A DNA stretch of 64,000 bases, from the NCBI RefSeq assembly GCF_002443255.2, contig NW_019211454.1, positions 35,384,061-35,448,060 of the forward strand. The letters are read 5' to 3'. The notes beneath the pieces are model-generated. The model was given only the letters and a program-made list of their open reading frames with translations. It searched no databases and was not told the DNA's origin. Both the position numbers and the translations under genes were made by a program. Source of the stretch: Varroa destructor (lineage: Eukaryota > Arthropoda > Arachnida > Mesostigmata > Varroidae). Shown here piece by piece: positions 52,609 through 63,938 of this stretch (its first letter is position 1; each line of letters starts with the position of its first letter).

Positions 52609-55600
52609 AAAAAGAGTAGCCGGTGCAGCTTGTCTGGACAACCCACCTGAGATTTTATATTCGACCCTTCAAAATGGCCCTATCAGAGCAAGCGCTTTGA
52701 ACCTTTCAAGTCTAAAACTTTAAGATCTGTTGCTTTGTTTTACCTTTTTCGGATTAAAAAAAATGATATTTTCTGCAAAGAACTGGTTACTAGTAACAAC
52801 AAATTAACGCATGCTCGTTACGCTGAACAGCTTCCCAAAGCTTTCTTTAATGAGAACGCTTTACTCTACGTATATAGTAGAACATAATATATTTCATTGA
52901 CGTGCGTATAAAAGATTATACCATATAAAAGTGTAATTTTTTTCCTTCCTGGTATTTTTGAATTCTATACCGCTGTCAAATATCATAATATATGATTATT
53001 CTATTTGATGCCGTTTATATAACTTTTTATACATGGTTATGATATACATTGTATCAATGTGATTATACAACATCAGTGTCTATTTAGCCATCTCGAAGCT
53101 GACATGCTGGCTGCAGCCTGCCCATTCAAGGGGTCTTGTACCTGACCCAGTTGTACTAATAGGTTAAGTCTGACGAGGACTTATTGCGCTTTATGTAGAA
53201 GATCTCTATAGCAATGGGTGAGACGAGAACGATCAAATATGTGCGTAAAGCTTCCTAGTTTCGCTTTACGAGTTTGTTTTTCTGTTTGCTTATATTGTTG
53301 TCGTATGCCTATTCAACGGCACGCGCACGATGTGTAGCAATCACGTCGCGCTGCAACAAGGCGAATCCATTCATCAGCGTCCCTTCGACAATCGTCATTT
53401 GAAGCTGTCGTTGAGAGCGTGGCATCGCAGGCTGTTTGCTGCAATGCGTTGTTCTGGAAAGCGTCTATTTGTAATACACAAGTGTTTAGCGACGTCCGCA
53501 GTGGGCAGTGAAGGCCCATCCCGGGGACTGCCGGCCCTTCTCGCTCAAAATGTACAGCTAGGCGCACATCATTCTAGCCTCTACTGTTAAGCAAATTCTC
53601 TACCATGACGATGATAGGCAGACGGCCACAGCAACAGCGTCACAGCAGATGAACTGACGCGCAAACAAGCTGACTCTGACCCACCGAGTGACTAACTTCA
53701 GGAGAACGATTTTACCTATGCTTGTTTCGCTACTTTGCACAACTTCACGTTTTCAGCGTCTCGCCCCTAATGCCGTCACTGAAACTGGCATGCAATGTTA
53801 GCCACTTCCTTTGAACGAGAACGTAATACAAGACACGAACTGTTTGTGGATAGTGTAAAATTTGGAGTAATGCTAACGTATTATCAGTCAAGAGGATAAA
53901 TAAGGGATAGAAAATGATGGGAGTTGATAGGACTTCGGCAAAGTGTGGGGGTGATGTGCGAGAGCGCAAAAAAATTCAGCGTTTAGATGAAAGCGAAGGC
54001 TATTGTAATAGTGGCACGTAAACATCCAGGCAGACATCTAGAAATAAGTAAGTGCTGAGACCAATTGCATTTCGAAGCGTCGCGCTCTTCTTGCCGGCGT
54101 TTAGCGGTGTAGAATGAGTCAACTGAGCAGGAATTAACGTTTATACTGCAGTTTCGACGAGAGAGTTAGTTCGTTAGGTACTTTTCTATATAGTTGTTTG
54201 AATATAGGAGTAGTAAATGTAGCTCGCTTTAGCACTCCCATCGCTGAATAATTGAATTTATCGTCGCAAACGAATGAAGAATCGAGCCCTACCTAAATCC
54301 AATCTCATGATGAGCGGTTTTTGTAAAGCCTGCAGCTATGTTTCCATCTTGATAAATGCACAATAACTGAAACAGAACATTCAATTCAAAGGTGCTATTC
54401 TTTTTTGGCAGATATCGTTTTTAGGCATTTGTCGTTATATTATCGGGCTTAGTTCGGCGTTTTGTTACGCAGTAGCCGCTCAAGTTAGACGTGAATCTTT
54501 CCGTAGTTCCGGACGAGTACTTGCACTGACTAATTCCTCGAAGCTACGAACTCGTTCGGCTGTAACTATAATTATCGCAGATATGTGTTCGATCCACGCA
54601 GGCCCAGTGTACACATTCATTTTTAATTATTGTGAATGTATCACTTTGCTCCTAGCGAAATTAAGGACTCATATACATTTCAAAAGACTAGTTAGGCAAC
54701 ACTGTTGAACGACGGACGCCGACACTCGTGGGTGAAAGGCACGTGTCCTGCGTAGCATCTTACCCTTCCTGTGGATATTTGGTGAACACAGCGTAGATGT
54801 TCCCAACAAGTGTTTCGCTAAACGTAGAGACGTTTATGGCATTGACAAATAGTCTTTAAACGTTATAGTCGACATCGTACTCAAGCAGATAGAGCAAGTA
54901 TAATTCTAGTGCAGGGCAGTATGGTTGTACAGCCCAAGCCTTACGGAAGGTTTACCCAGTTAGTGTTTATATTACGGTATTTATATTGCACATATGACCT
55001 GTTTCAGAGTACTTGAACGATTATCATTATACTTGCTATATATAAACACATATGATAACAGAGAACGATCGCAATACTTGAAGTTTCATAGGTGTCCTTC
55101 GCCCATCGGCGCGTCAAGATCACTATTCCACTGCGCTATTTACCTATTCACTGTCCTGTCGTATTGTGGCAATGGCGATGCATCGAGCGGCGATCGTGAA
55201 ATCAATGCTGTTTAGTGCTTCGATTTGACTGAAGACGGCCGCAAGACTACGCGTAAACGACTACTATGACACAATAACAATCAACTATGCTCATAAAGAA
55301 TAATACATATGTACCAGGTAATTTTTCTATTTGTATAAGCTATCATTTTTGACAGACTACGGTGCGTCTGTCTAGGCATGCTCCGGTATAGCACGTTTGT
55401 GGAAACTCACCGCTATTGCTGTCGCGCTGATTCCCGTTGGCGAAGAATCATTTGCTACACCTGCTAGCGGATGAGTACGTGGCAAGATTTATAGTCCACG
55501 GAAAAAGTCAATAGGCGCTTCTTTACGTGCTGCTTTACATGCTTGTGGATGTTTCTCGTCCAATGGTATATGTTCACGCAACGAAGGTCGCTGTCATCTA

Positions 55601-58600
55601 CTGGTTCTTTTTTCGTACGGATCCGTAGCGTAGGACGAGGCGATTTCTGTGTTTACTCGCCTTATCGCTTGCCGATAACCTTTGGCAATGACGTTTAGAT
55701 GTGCTGGTAGTATGTTAATGGGTTGAATTGCGCTACTCTGAATAATTTGATCACCGGTTTACCAAATTTCAGCAAAGCTGTTATCGTTTCTTCATGGCCA
55801 CTTCAAGTTCGCTCTGTGCGCAGGCCCGAAAGAGGGTAGGGGGGATGGACTTCTGGGGTTCCACATGTATTTGGTGAGTGACCATTTTGAATTGGTCGAG
55901 AAAAAGCACATCAAGCCTATTTGTTAAAAGTACTATAATTTGTCAAATCGGTCTTTTACAGCAATAGCACAGAATCCAATCAATCCATTCTGCATTGTGG
56001 TGTGGGCATTATAACGAAACTTCGTGACGACGGAAACGTCTACAGTGCATCAGGTGCGCCGGGGGACTGACTTACGTAATGTGTGGATAAGTATTCTTAA
56101 TATGCGTCGTTGACTGAGCAAGATATTTGGCGAGTATAGCACTACGATGAATTGTTTCATCACTAGAGGTAGCGGTCACTTACTTGTACGATAGTTGCAC
56201 ACCAGACGTAGGTAACGAATCTATTGTAGTACTTTCTCTATGGTGGAGGCGAGCCTGTAAGATTGAGTCATGCATTAAATTAGGAAGTAAAATTCGAAGA
56301 GCCTGAGTTGGACCTGTCCTCATTTGTTATCTAGATCTAAACAATGTTTTACGTTCGTCTGTATTTGCACAGTGACGCCGCCCTCTAGCGAGGAACTTCA
56401 GTGGTTAGAAATCTGGAAACTGAAAATTATTTCATAAAGAAATGTGTATTACATGCATATTGCGGGTAAAAACATTAATGGCGAACTTCACGCCTTCGAT
56501 GGTGACACAGACGGTGCGACTGTGACTGATGTACTCGCGTAAATAATAGTCCTGATTTTAGATTCTATATGTAGCAGCCATATGGCGTTAAGAGAACCAT
56601 GTCTGCTTCGATTTTTACGGTTATCTTTGATGTAAATTTCATTTGGAGGAACGAATTTTCCTCAGTGTGCGTAATGCGGTGAAGATGGGAAGCAATCTCA
56701 GAACTGATTTTAGACGACGTTCACGTTCGGTTCGAATGGGCAATGCTTCTTTGGACCATCTTTTGATATTCTATATCGTATAGCTAATACCTTTCCTCAC
56801 TGCTGCCGCCTCTATCTATATCTCCTGCTAAGTGGAAATCGTTTTGTGTGACCGTCTTCAGATGCAGCCACTACCTCTCCGTGAGGTTGCAGTGACGCAT
56901 TGAAGAAATTCGTTAAAGTCGCTAATCTGAACCTTTTTGTCAGTCGAGGAGGCGATTTGCGTTATAGCGATAACTTTCTTTCGTTGTTGCTTCACGACCA
57001 TATTTCCAATTTCAGGTAGTATCTATTTGTTTATTAGGTGACTGATACTTTACTATCATATGGAATTCTCTAGTCGCATAAACAATGTTCTCTGAACCAT
57101 ATGTCTTATTGTAAATTAGTCTTTTTAATCTCTACAAGGAAGTGAAACAGCATAGCTAGTTATGAGTTTTGTAAATTGGGCGTGTTGCAGGAAATGAAGG
57201 AAAGTATAGACAATAGATATCGTAAGATGTACCACTTGAAACATTCATCTTGCTTTTGATGTGTATTTAAAAATGGCCGGCCGGCAATCATCGCTAAAAT
57301 ATTCGGCAAGTAGTGGGAAAGATTTGGTGATCCGCACCCAAGGTCGCTTTGCTTTGCTTCCAAAGAAAGTTAACTTGGTGATTGCTTTCTGTTTCCCGGC
57401 TGCCATTCGACGTCTGCGATCAGACCTATATTTCGTGAGTACCGATGGCTCAGCGAAGGTGTTTTCTGTTCGCAAGATTTCTAAAGCTGATTTTTGCTAT
57501 TCTACGATTGCGTCATCCAAAACAAGATCAACTGCGATGACATCAGCGTTGTAAACAAGAGACAATTTATTAATCTGCAAACGTTTTTAGAGGGCAACAA
57601 CGACCGGAAGCTAACGAAGCGTTGTTCCTTCCGCTTCGAAATTTTCGATCACGAATTAAAATTAAGACGTCTCTTTGCGCTTAGAAAGGCCCGTTGTTGC
57701 CTTAATACGAAATGTCTTAAAACGGTGACATTTTTTCGTGATCTTCTTCCGTCCCTTAATTCGCTACTGCATGTATCTACAACGCTCGTTGCTATGAAGC
57801 CAATCGGCTATGCGTGATTTAACAATGCTCCGCTTCTTTCTCGCTCTCCTATTCGACTAAGCCAATGCAGTTTTTTCTTATTTTCCCTAGCCTGTAGTTC
57901 TATGCTTACTAGTTGGTTTCCTCGATCATCATCGTCGCGATCTTCCCGGTCGGATATTCTCTGAAAAATGTCAATTGAGTCTGAGCGTGCGCGAGTACTA
58001 CTGTCGTAGTTCGGCATGCACACGCGTCCACAGATTCACACAGATACGTCTGTGAAGGATAAGGTACTGGCTTACGGCTAAAGGAAATTAAAGTAAGTGG
58101 CAATATGACACGGAGGCGTTTGATGTTTATTGTCATCGATGAATAGTTGTGATGCTTGCTGATCATGCCAATGTTATGCAGATGAATGGAACTCGTCAAA
58201 TTGGATCGATTTTTGTAGAATCTTCAATGACGGCTTGATACGCACCCTGTTAGAGCGACAAGATGAAACTTGCAAACTATCACATCAAGCGGGAGAACTT
58301 ACTTAACCATTTTGCACCACCATATCTTAACTAGTCAGCCCATACCGTTAGGCAACTTGCACGACAGCTACAGGAAGATTCAATAAGATAAAATGCTTAT
58401 TTGTTTACTTCATTGAAGTTATTTCATAGACTGTCTTCGCCTGAAAGCGTCGTACGACGAAAGCTAGTTGACTGTTGTAGGGATTACAAATGCTATGAGA
58501 TGTTTAGCCATTGCGTATCTTGTATTTGATCGAAGAACCAGAAAAGTCTGTCACCTGTTTCGAAGGAATTCAAACAATAGACCTTGTTTCAGTAATAGCT

Positions 58601-59128
58601 TCAGACACTCTTTCGAATTTACACGAAGGATGAATTTACCTACCATGGATTGCCCTTTAAGGACACTAACTTAAATAATAGTAAATGAGGCAAAAACTGA
58701 TCATATCACATATGACTATTGTTAGCTTTATAATTCTAAGCCGTCGGATGTAAATGCAGTCTGGCATAGCAGTTGACTGATAATGGATCATAATTTTTCG
58801 TCAACGTCTCTTCTACATGCTGTCTATTGAACAAGCTCCTACAGGAATAGGACTTCCAGTAAGTCAGGGAGCCGGTGGGATTTACATGTTTCGAAGATAA
58901 AAAGCATATTGTATGAAGTAAATATTTTGGCTTGATGCCTTATGGCATCTGATGAACAGTGCTCAACAACAATTTGTATTGTACGTTTTTTAAAAGGCGT
59001 TTAGGCAACGTAGCGTTTATGCAGTATTCGCAGCATTTAATTATCAATGTCAAAAAACGACTACGACCGAAGGTTTGTTTGGTACATCAGTGTTTGAATA
59101 TGTTTTTCTCTTTCATTGAAATTTGCAG
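52609..59128. other. Non-coding DNA upstream of the CD36-like gene
   Basis: Mostly AT-leaning with a GC-richer patch at 53300-53700 and overlapping open frames at 57261-57817 that match nothing I know. The 5' leader exon and promoter of the CD36-like gene probably lie in or upstream of this stretch, but I cannot place them. Confidence 0.45.
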
Positions 59129-59138
59129 ATACAATGCG
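59129..59138 (+). other. Short 5' UTR remnant with an ATGCGATGA mini-uORF before the CD36-like start
   Basis: After a pyrimidine-rich tract and TTTGCAG (ending at 59128), ten bases precede the main ATG at 59139. Within them, an ATG at 59134 reads Met-Arg-stop, and its stop overlaps the main start codon. If the acceptor is used, this is the 3' end of a 5' leader whose first exon lies upstream. Translation of the two-codon frame could modestly reduce or allow reinitiation at the main start (inference). Confidence 0.45.
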
Positions 59139-59223
59139 ATGACGGCAGATCTTCAGAATGGAAAGCAAAAAGAAAAGACGAAAACCCCGAGCAAATGCTG
59201 TTGTTGCAGCTACAAAGTCTGTT
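59139..59223 (+). CDS. CD36-like gene, coding exon 1: cytoplasmic N-tail with cysteine cluster
   Basis: This exon encodes residues 1-28 plus the first base of codon 29. The tail is Lys-rich and polar and ends in CCCCSYKVC, followed by a strong donor (GTAAGT) at 59224. The phase-1 end joins exactly to the phase-1 acceptor at 60412, creating a Ser codon and running directly into the membrane helix. CD36-family proteins commonly carry cysteines next to the first helix that are palmitoylated, and this cluster fits that role (inference). An acceptor-like TTTGCAG ends at 59128, ten bases before the ATG, so translation probably begins just after a 5' leader intron. The frame stays open upstream to about 58959, so a longer N-tail is possible if that intron is not used. 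Confidence 0.8.
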
Positions 59224-62200
59224 GTAAGTTACGATTGACAAGTTCACCAAAAAAATATCATATTAGAGCGTAGGTTTTAAGCGACCGTTGGGTTATATGG
59301 TATGCTTTTGAGTAATTCAGCGAACATGAGTATAAACACTCTAAGAAGAGCAAAGCGTAGTGGATTAAGGAAAATATGAAAGGGCAATGCGGAAAATGTT
59401 CTTGTTCCGATTACACTATGCGCGTTTGTTAGAGGCTCATCGTCTGCGACCGCTAAAAAGGCGTTGGCCTGTCGTAGCCACCCATCAACGACGATAAGGT
59501 TGTATGACCGCGTAACCTTAAGGTGCCGAAGATACCTTATATATAGCCTTTTATCTTTAGTATAATAACTTTTTTCAAGAACATATGGCATTCATGATTT
59601 TTCGTAAAGTAAATTTGTCATTAATTTTTTCTCATATTGCTGTATTATAAATTTATTTTTGGTAACATGTACTTGGTAAAACAAAGAGAAAAATCGATTT
59701 TAGCGATTCTACCGATTGACACAACGTCATGAAGATCGAAAGTCCTGCTTGGAGGCTTGTATCGCCACCTGACATATAGCTTACATGTTATTGTTGTTAT
59801 CGCACTATCGCTCTGAGTTACGGCAATCCTAGAATCGAAAAAGGAGGTTCCTCCAGAACATTGGTGCTCATAGATAAGCCGACAACTGACATCGAGAAAG
59901 GTATCAATACGCACACTGTGCGTCACGTCATCCGATCCTGTAATGCAGGAATAAAACGGAAATATAGGCGTCAGCTATAAAATTCATAGAACCGCAGAAA
60001 CAAAAATAGTACTGCAATATAAACAAGTATCTGGGGAACCGAAGACATTTCATACATCCCTAAGTGGGATTGAGCGGTGATCTATACATGTCAATTCGAT
60101 CGCCAGAATGAAAAAACTGAAGAATCTGCATAAGATGGTTTATTTATTTAATTTACCCAAATGTCCTAGCCTATATTGAGGCTTCAGTGATAGTCATTGA
60201 CCACCTGGTTACCGGACATCACAGTACAAATAGGGCTGATTAGGGCTCTAACCCAAACTCCAATGTAGCGTTAAGTGACGAGCTCATTTACAGTTTGAGT
60301 AGTTTGGTTTTTAAATGTATCTATTTATTCCAGTACATAGACGACGTGTAAAGTAACAACACACAAATAAGATACAACGGGCCGGCGCGGTATTTTCCTG
60401 TGTTTTTACAGCTTTGCTGCTTTTCATACTGTCATTCATTATGACAGTGACAGCCGTCGTTCTTCAGAGCCAGTTCGATGCGTTCTTTGATCGTGCCCTT
60501 AAGGACCAGATGCATCTCGGTCCTAGCGGTCTCGTGTTTCCGGCCTGGAGGTAATTGTTTTTTCGGCTTTTTTAAGCAATTCCTACCATTTTTCTAATGA
60601 CCGCGCGCATATTCTTGAGAATATGGATGTTTCTGGATGTAAGATTATCGAGAAACGTTAAAGTTTGCCAGGCGTATTCTCCTGATTTATTTCTGTGTAC
60701 TACTTAATTCATGTGACACGGTTACAGAGTATCCGATCTGAGGATGCGTATGCGCGTATACTTCTTCAACATCACGAATCCGGTTGAGGTCCAATTGGGC
60801 GACAAGCCAATTCTCAATGAGTTGGGACCCTACACATGGCGGATCTATATGGAGAAATTTGATATCAAGTTCCATGAAAATAGTACGCTGAGCTATAGGG
60901 AAAAAAAGTGGTACCAGTTCCTTCGAGAGGAGAGTATAGGCGGCTATAATGATATAATAACTACCGTTAATGTACCCTATGCCGTGAGTAGTTGTTACAC
61001 TCTATTCATTTTTCAGTGAGATTAAATAGCTTTGATGAAATTACTCTAGACTTGATGTATAACGTTCGAATCGGTAAACGTGAATAGCAACGGCTGTGAC
61101 ATATGCTCATATGGACGAGCGATTTGTTTACTAATTCTTTTGCTCGGAATACTAAGCTACATACATAACTGTTTCTTGTTTCAAATCGATAGCGAAATCT
61201 AGCTTTTTCATCATGTCCACGACCCTTTGCAGGCTGTTGCACAACGGCTTAAGGACGGTGGAACAGTTGCTAAAAGTACAGCTACCTTTACTTTGAATGG
61301 ACTCGGGCAGACGGTAATGCATGCAAAGCAAGTTGGTGAACTCACGTTTGAAGGTACGAAATCATCAAACGTTCATTACACTTAGATTGTCAGGATTTAT
61401 TTATTATTATTATCACCGTCATCATTATTTAGTATTGTTTATTACATTTTTAAACATAACATATTCGGTGCAGTAAGTAAGCATAACAGATAATTGATCA
61501 CCATCTCATCGCCATAACCAGTCATCAGGCTGGACAAATTCTAACTTAACCACTATTGACAAATGAGCACGTCGTATTTTTTTTGTCTAGGATATCCGGA
61601 CTTCCTTATCCTGGTGGCAAACGCTGTCGAAGCCGGCAAAAAAGAGGATTCAGGTTTTGGAACCATTTTGGGTACTGGTCTTCGCATCTTCACCAACGTG
61701 CTAGCAGCCGAACCTGACGTACAGGGCAGTTTTGGCTATTTCGTTGATCGAAACAATACGGATGACGGCATAGTGACGATCTTCACCGGAGAGGATAACC
61801 GTCAGAAGATTAATCGTGTCAACGTCGTTAACGGGCACACAGAACTCACAACATGGCCGCAGCACAAATGCAACAAAATAAAAGGCACTATGGGTCATCT
61901 TCGGCCGCCGATGAGTTCGCGCGAGAATCCGCTTCTCATCTTTGTTCCCGATATTTGTCGTTCGTTACCTCTGCGTTACGAGAACGTGAGCGTGTACGAA
62001 GGCCTTTCTACCTTGCGCTTCGTCGCGGGCAGAGAGACCTTCAATAATTCCGGTCCCGATCCATGTTTCGCTGGTTCGAGGAAATTCAAAAGCGGTAATA
62101 CGCCCAAGAATAGTATAAATGCGGTGTCTTTACGACACATCATTGCATTCCTTGACGTACGTGCATAGATATTGGTACCTTTTCGTTTTCAACTAAAGTC

Positions 62201-63257
62201 AACCGCTTTAGCGCTAATATTACGCTTTATTTAGTAAGCGATTATAATTAGAGTATCTATTTAGTGGCTCAGAAAATAACTCCTGAATTGTATATATCTT
62301 TGAGCTGTTCGTACTACTTTATTAGTATAACATTTGCATGGGTTGTCGAGTAGTTTAAATAAGAATCTACATTTGTGCGCATGTGCTTCACTAGTAGTCG
62401 AGTTAACAACCCAGGACTATTAACTGCTATGCTTCCAGGTGTGATGGACATTGGACCTTGCAAAAAGGGCGCTCCGCTCGTCATTTCATTTCCGCATTAT
62501 TTGTTTGCTGATGAGGCCCATCAGAATTCCGTGATCGGCCTAAATCCACGAAAGGAAGCTCATCAGTTCTATCTCGAAAGCGACCCCTTGACCGGTGTTA
62601 CGGTTTCGGTAAGAGCGCGATTTCAGGTGGGAGTCGTCATGGAGCGCGTACATGGCCTAGGGTACGTAGTTGATTACGAGTTGATCGATAGCCAATAAAA
62701 TAGACCTTTTGCTAGTCAGTCTCCAGCATTCGTAGTTTAAGAAATTAGATGAATTGTGTTTTTTCATTAAATAATATGGAAACGAATTAGTTGATTCATC
62801 TGTTTAGAATTACTTGAAATATGTAAAAGAAACCGAGTTTTTGCAGCACCTGAAACTAGTCATTGACCGGTGCTTGTAGCCGGTTCGGATGTGCCCATTG
62901 GGCATAGGGTATGACTGCTTTACTCATATAGTTATCTCCAACTGGCACATGTTTGACTTAGCTGACGTTATGGAGATTAGACTCTTTTTTTAATATAGAG
63001 AGTCGTTTCTTTTTGCCTTGCTGACGGGTTACGGTTTCAGAAATCTCGGAACAATATTCGACGGCACCATCCCATTGTTTTGGCAAGAGCTCCAACTAGA
63101 AGCACTTCCACCAACTGTCTTTCAGCTCAGCATTCTTCGACAACTTCCTATTTATGCTAAACAGACCGCCTTGGTACTCATCGGTACGGCTATCCTCATC
63201 AGTTTGATTGCTGTCTTTCTCGTTTATCGGTACGTTCATTCTACATACGTACTTTAG
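59139..63257 (+). CDS. CD36-family scavenger receptor (class B, SCARB/croquemort/emp-like), seven coding exons, 514 aa
   Basis: Predicted two-pass membrane receptor of the CD36 family. Known members bind lipids, lipoproteins or apoptotic cells at the plasma membrane or lysosome; the ligand here is unknown. I joined coding exons 59139-59223, 60412-60550, 60728-60983, 61233-61353, 61591-62094, 62439-62661 and 63041-63257. Intron phases are 1, 2, 0, 1, 1, 2, all GT-AG, giving 514 aa, a normal family length. Seen in the product: CCCC cluster at 20-23; hydrophobic helix about 29-47; FFNITNP at 87-93; ELGPYTWR at 106-113 (family ERGPY motif); Cys 294, 323, 359 and 376; RFVAG at 343-347; SFPHYLFAD at 385-393; GLNPRKEAH at 402-410; DPLTGV at 417-422; second helix about 486-505. 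N-glycosylation sequons lie at N89, N126, N255, N332 and N352. It cannot be assigned to a subfamily from sequence alone. The start is certain to within the first exon; the end is less sure, since a donor at 63230 could bypass the stop at 63255-63257. Confidence 0.93.
60412..60550 (+). CDS. CD36-like gene, coding exon 2: first transmembrane helix
   Basis: This exon encodes residues 29-74 and two bases of codon 75. It begins with a hydrophobic stretch (SLLLFILSFIMTVTAVVL) and continues with FDAFFDRALKDQMHLGPSG and LVFPAW. The last stretch corresponds to the post-helix segment of the family that ends in a conserved Trp. The acceptor is TTTTTACAG, ending at 60411, and the donor GTAATT starts at 60551. 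The phase-1 entry and phase-2 exit agree with the neighbouring exons. Confidence 0.9.
60728..60983 (+). CDS. CD36-like gene, coding exon 3: proximal ectodomain
   Basis: This exon encodes residues 75-160. It contains VYFFNITNPVEV, matching the family's YFFNVTNP block, then KPILNELGPYTWR, matching the GPYVYRE block, two N-glycosylation sequons, and a segment ending VNVPYA. The acceptor is GGTTACAG ending at 60727 and the donor GTGAGT starts at 60984. It exits in phase 0. Confidence 0.93.
61233..61353 (+). CDS. CD36-like gene, coding exon 4: apex helical segment of ectodomain
   Basis: This exon encodes residues 161-200 and the first base of codon 201. It contains TFTLNGLGQTVMHAKQVGEL followed by TFEG, aligning with the family's segment that ends in a conserved VGE(L/I) before an aromatic Gly-Tyr block. 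The acceptor is CCTTTGCAG ending at 61232 and the donor GTACGA starts at 61354. It is short but conserved, and it keeps frame with both neighbours. Confidence 0.9.
61591..62094 (+). CDS. CD36-like gene, coding exon 5: main ectodomain core
   Basis: This exon encodes residues 201-368 and one base of codon 369, and is the largest exon. Visible blocks are GYPDFLILVANAV; GSFGYFVDRNNTDDGIVTIF followed by TGEDN (the family's NGTDDG-x-TVxTG block); TWPQHKCNKIKGT; DICRSLPLRYE; and VYEGLSTLRFVAG. It carries three of the four ectodomain cysteines (294, 323, 359). The acceptor follows a long T tract and ends TCTAG at 61590; the donor GTAATA starts at 62095. Confidence 0.94.
62439..62661 (+). CDS. CD36-like gene, coding exon 6: distal ectodomain
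   Basis: This exon encodes residues 369-442 and two bases of codon 443. It opens with GVMDIGPCKKGAPLVISFPH, the family's G(V/I)LDISKC-x-x-G-x-P-x-x-x-S-x-PH block, and continues with GLNPRKEAHQFYLESDPLTG. This is one of the most diagnostic regions of the family. The acceptor is GCTTCCAG ending at 62438 and the donor GTACGT starts at 62662; the phase-2 exit matches exon 7. Confidence 0.93.
63041..63257 (+). CDS. CD36-like gene, coding exon 7: second transmembrane helix and C-tail
   Basis: This exon encodes residues 443-514. After TIFDGTIPLFWQEL (family: x-x-P-x-x-W, then an acidic or polar segment) comes a hydrophobic helix at about 486-505, then RYVHSTYVL and a TAG stop. The acceptor is GGTTTCAG ending at 63040. 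A 9-residue cytosolic tail is short but within family range. A donor-like G|GTACGT lies at 63230, inside codon 506. If it is used, the tail after the helix would come from an exon outside this window. Confidence 0.85.
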
Positions 63258-63796
63258 TTTGCCACGTTTCGGTTGCCCTATAACGTTATTTTGCAAAATA
63301 CGTACAAAGTGTATGTTTGAAGGTTGAACGATGCTTGTGTTTTTTTTTTGGTGTACTATTCATTTTAGTTGCTAGCAGTCGTGTCTATCTAGAGCGAAGC
63401 TTTGTGAGCCTCACTCTGTAATGCTCTATTATCATGGTTAATTCAGTCAAAGTTATACGCTTCATTGATCAGTTTCCTTTTTCTAGTTTACGTACAATTG
63501 AACGGTAAAATGCTATCTGTGTTATGTAATAGTACTTAACCAAAATTAATCATATGTAAAATCTCTCAGTGTACTTAAAGGCACATTACTCCATTAGCAC
63601 CGAAAACCTATCCACTGATATCGCTGCACGCGTCGACAGCAGTAACGGTGGTCAGCTTTTCCCCAGACGAAAATAACTCATCAAATTTCCCCCTACTTAG
63701 CTTAAGCTTAGTGGTTTTCGATAAGCTAAATGGCTGTTACCATCAATTCCGTCCAAAAGGCTCCAACACAGAGGCCATATTCCAAGATAATAAGTA

Positions 63797-63802
63797 AATA
63801 AA
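63797..63802 (+). terminator. Candidate poly(A) signal (AATAAA)
   Basis: A canonical hexamer about 540 bases after the stop codon, followed by GCTGTAGG and then mixed sequence. It is the first AATAAA after the CD36-like stop. Confidence 0.4.
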
Positions 63803-63932
63803 GCTGTAGGTACACATAGTGAGATACAGGTGTCCGACAAACGGTGGCATCTGGCTCGCAAGGCGCTACTTTTTCTAACGCAAGCGTGACACGAGCAAAG
63901 AAAAGAAATTAAAGGAACATTTTATAATAACA

Positions 63933-63938
63933 AATAAA
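63933..63938 (+). terminator. Candidate poly(A) signal (AATAAA), distal
   Basis: A second canonical hexamer, followed about 35 bases later by a GT/GC-rich stretch (GCGTGCAGTGGG) of the kind found downstream of cleavage sites. It is an alternative to the site at 63797. Confidence 0.35.

Noticed and set aside
57261..57817. Two overlapping + frames upstream of the CD36-like gene
   Set aside because: No recognisable domain; neither joins in phase with the acceptor at 59128 to extend the receptor. Could be leader or chance.
61853..62047. Second + frame inside CD36-like exon 5
   Set aside because: Shadow frame of the receptor coding sequence.
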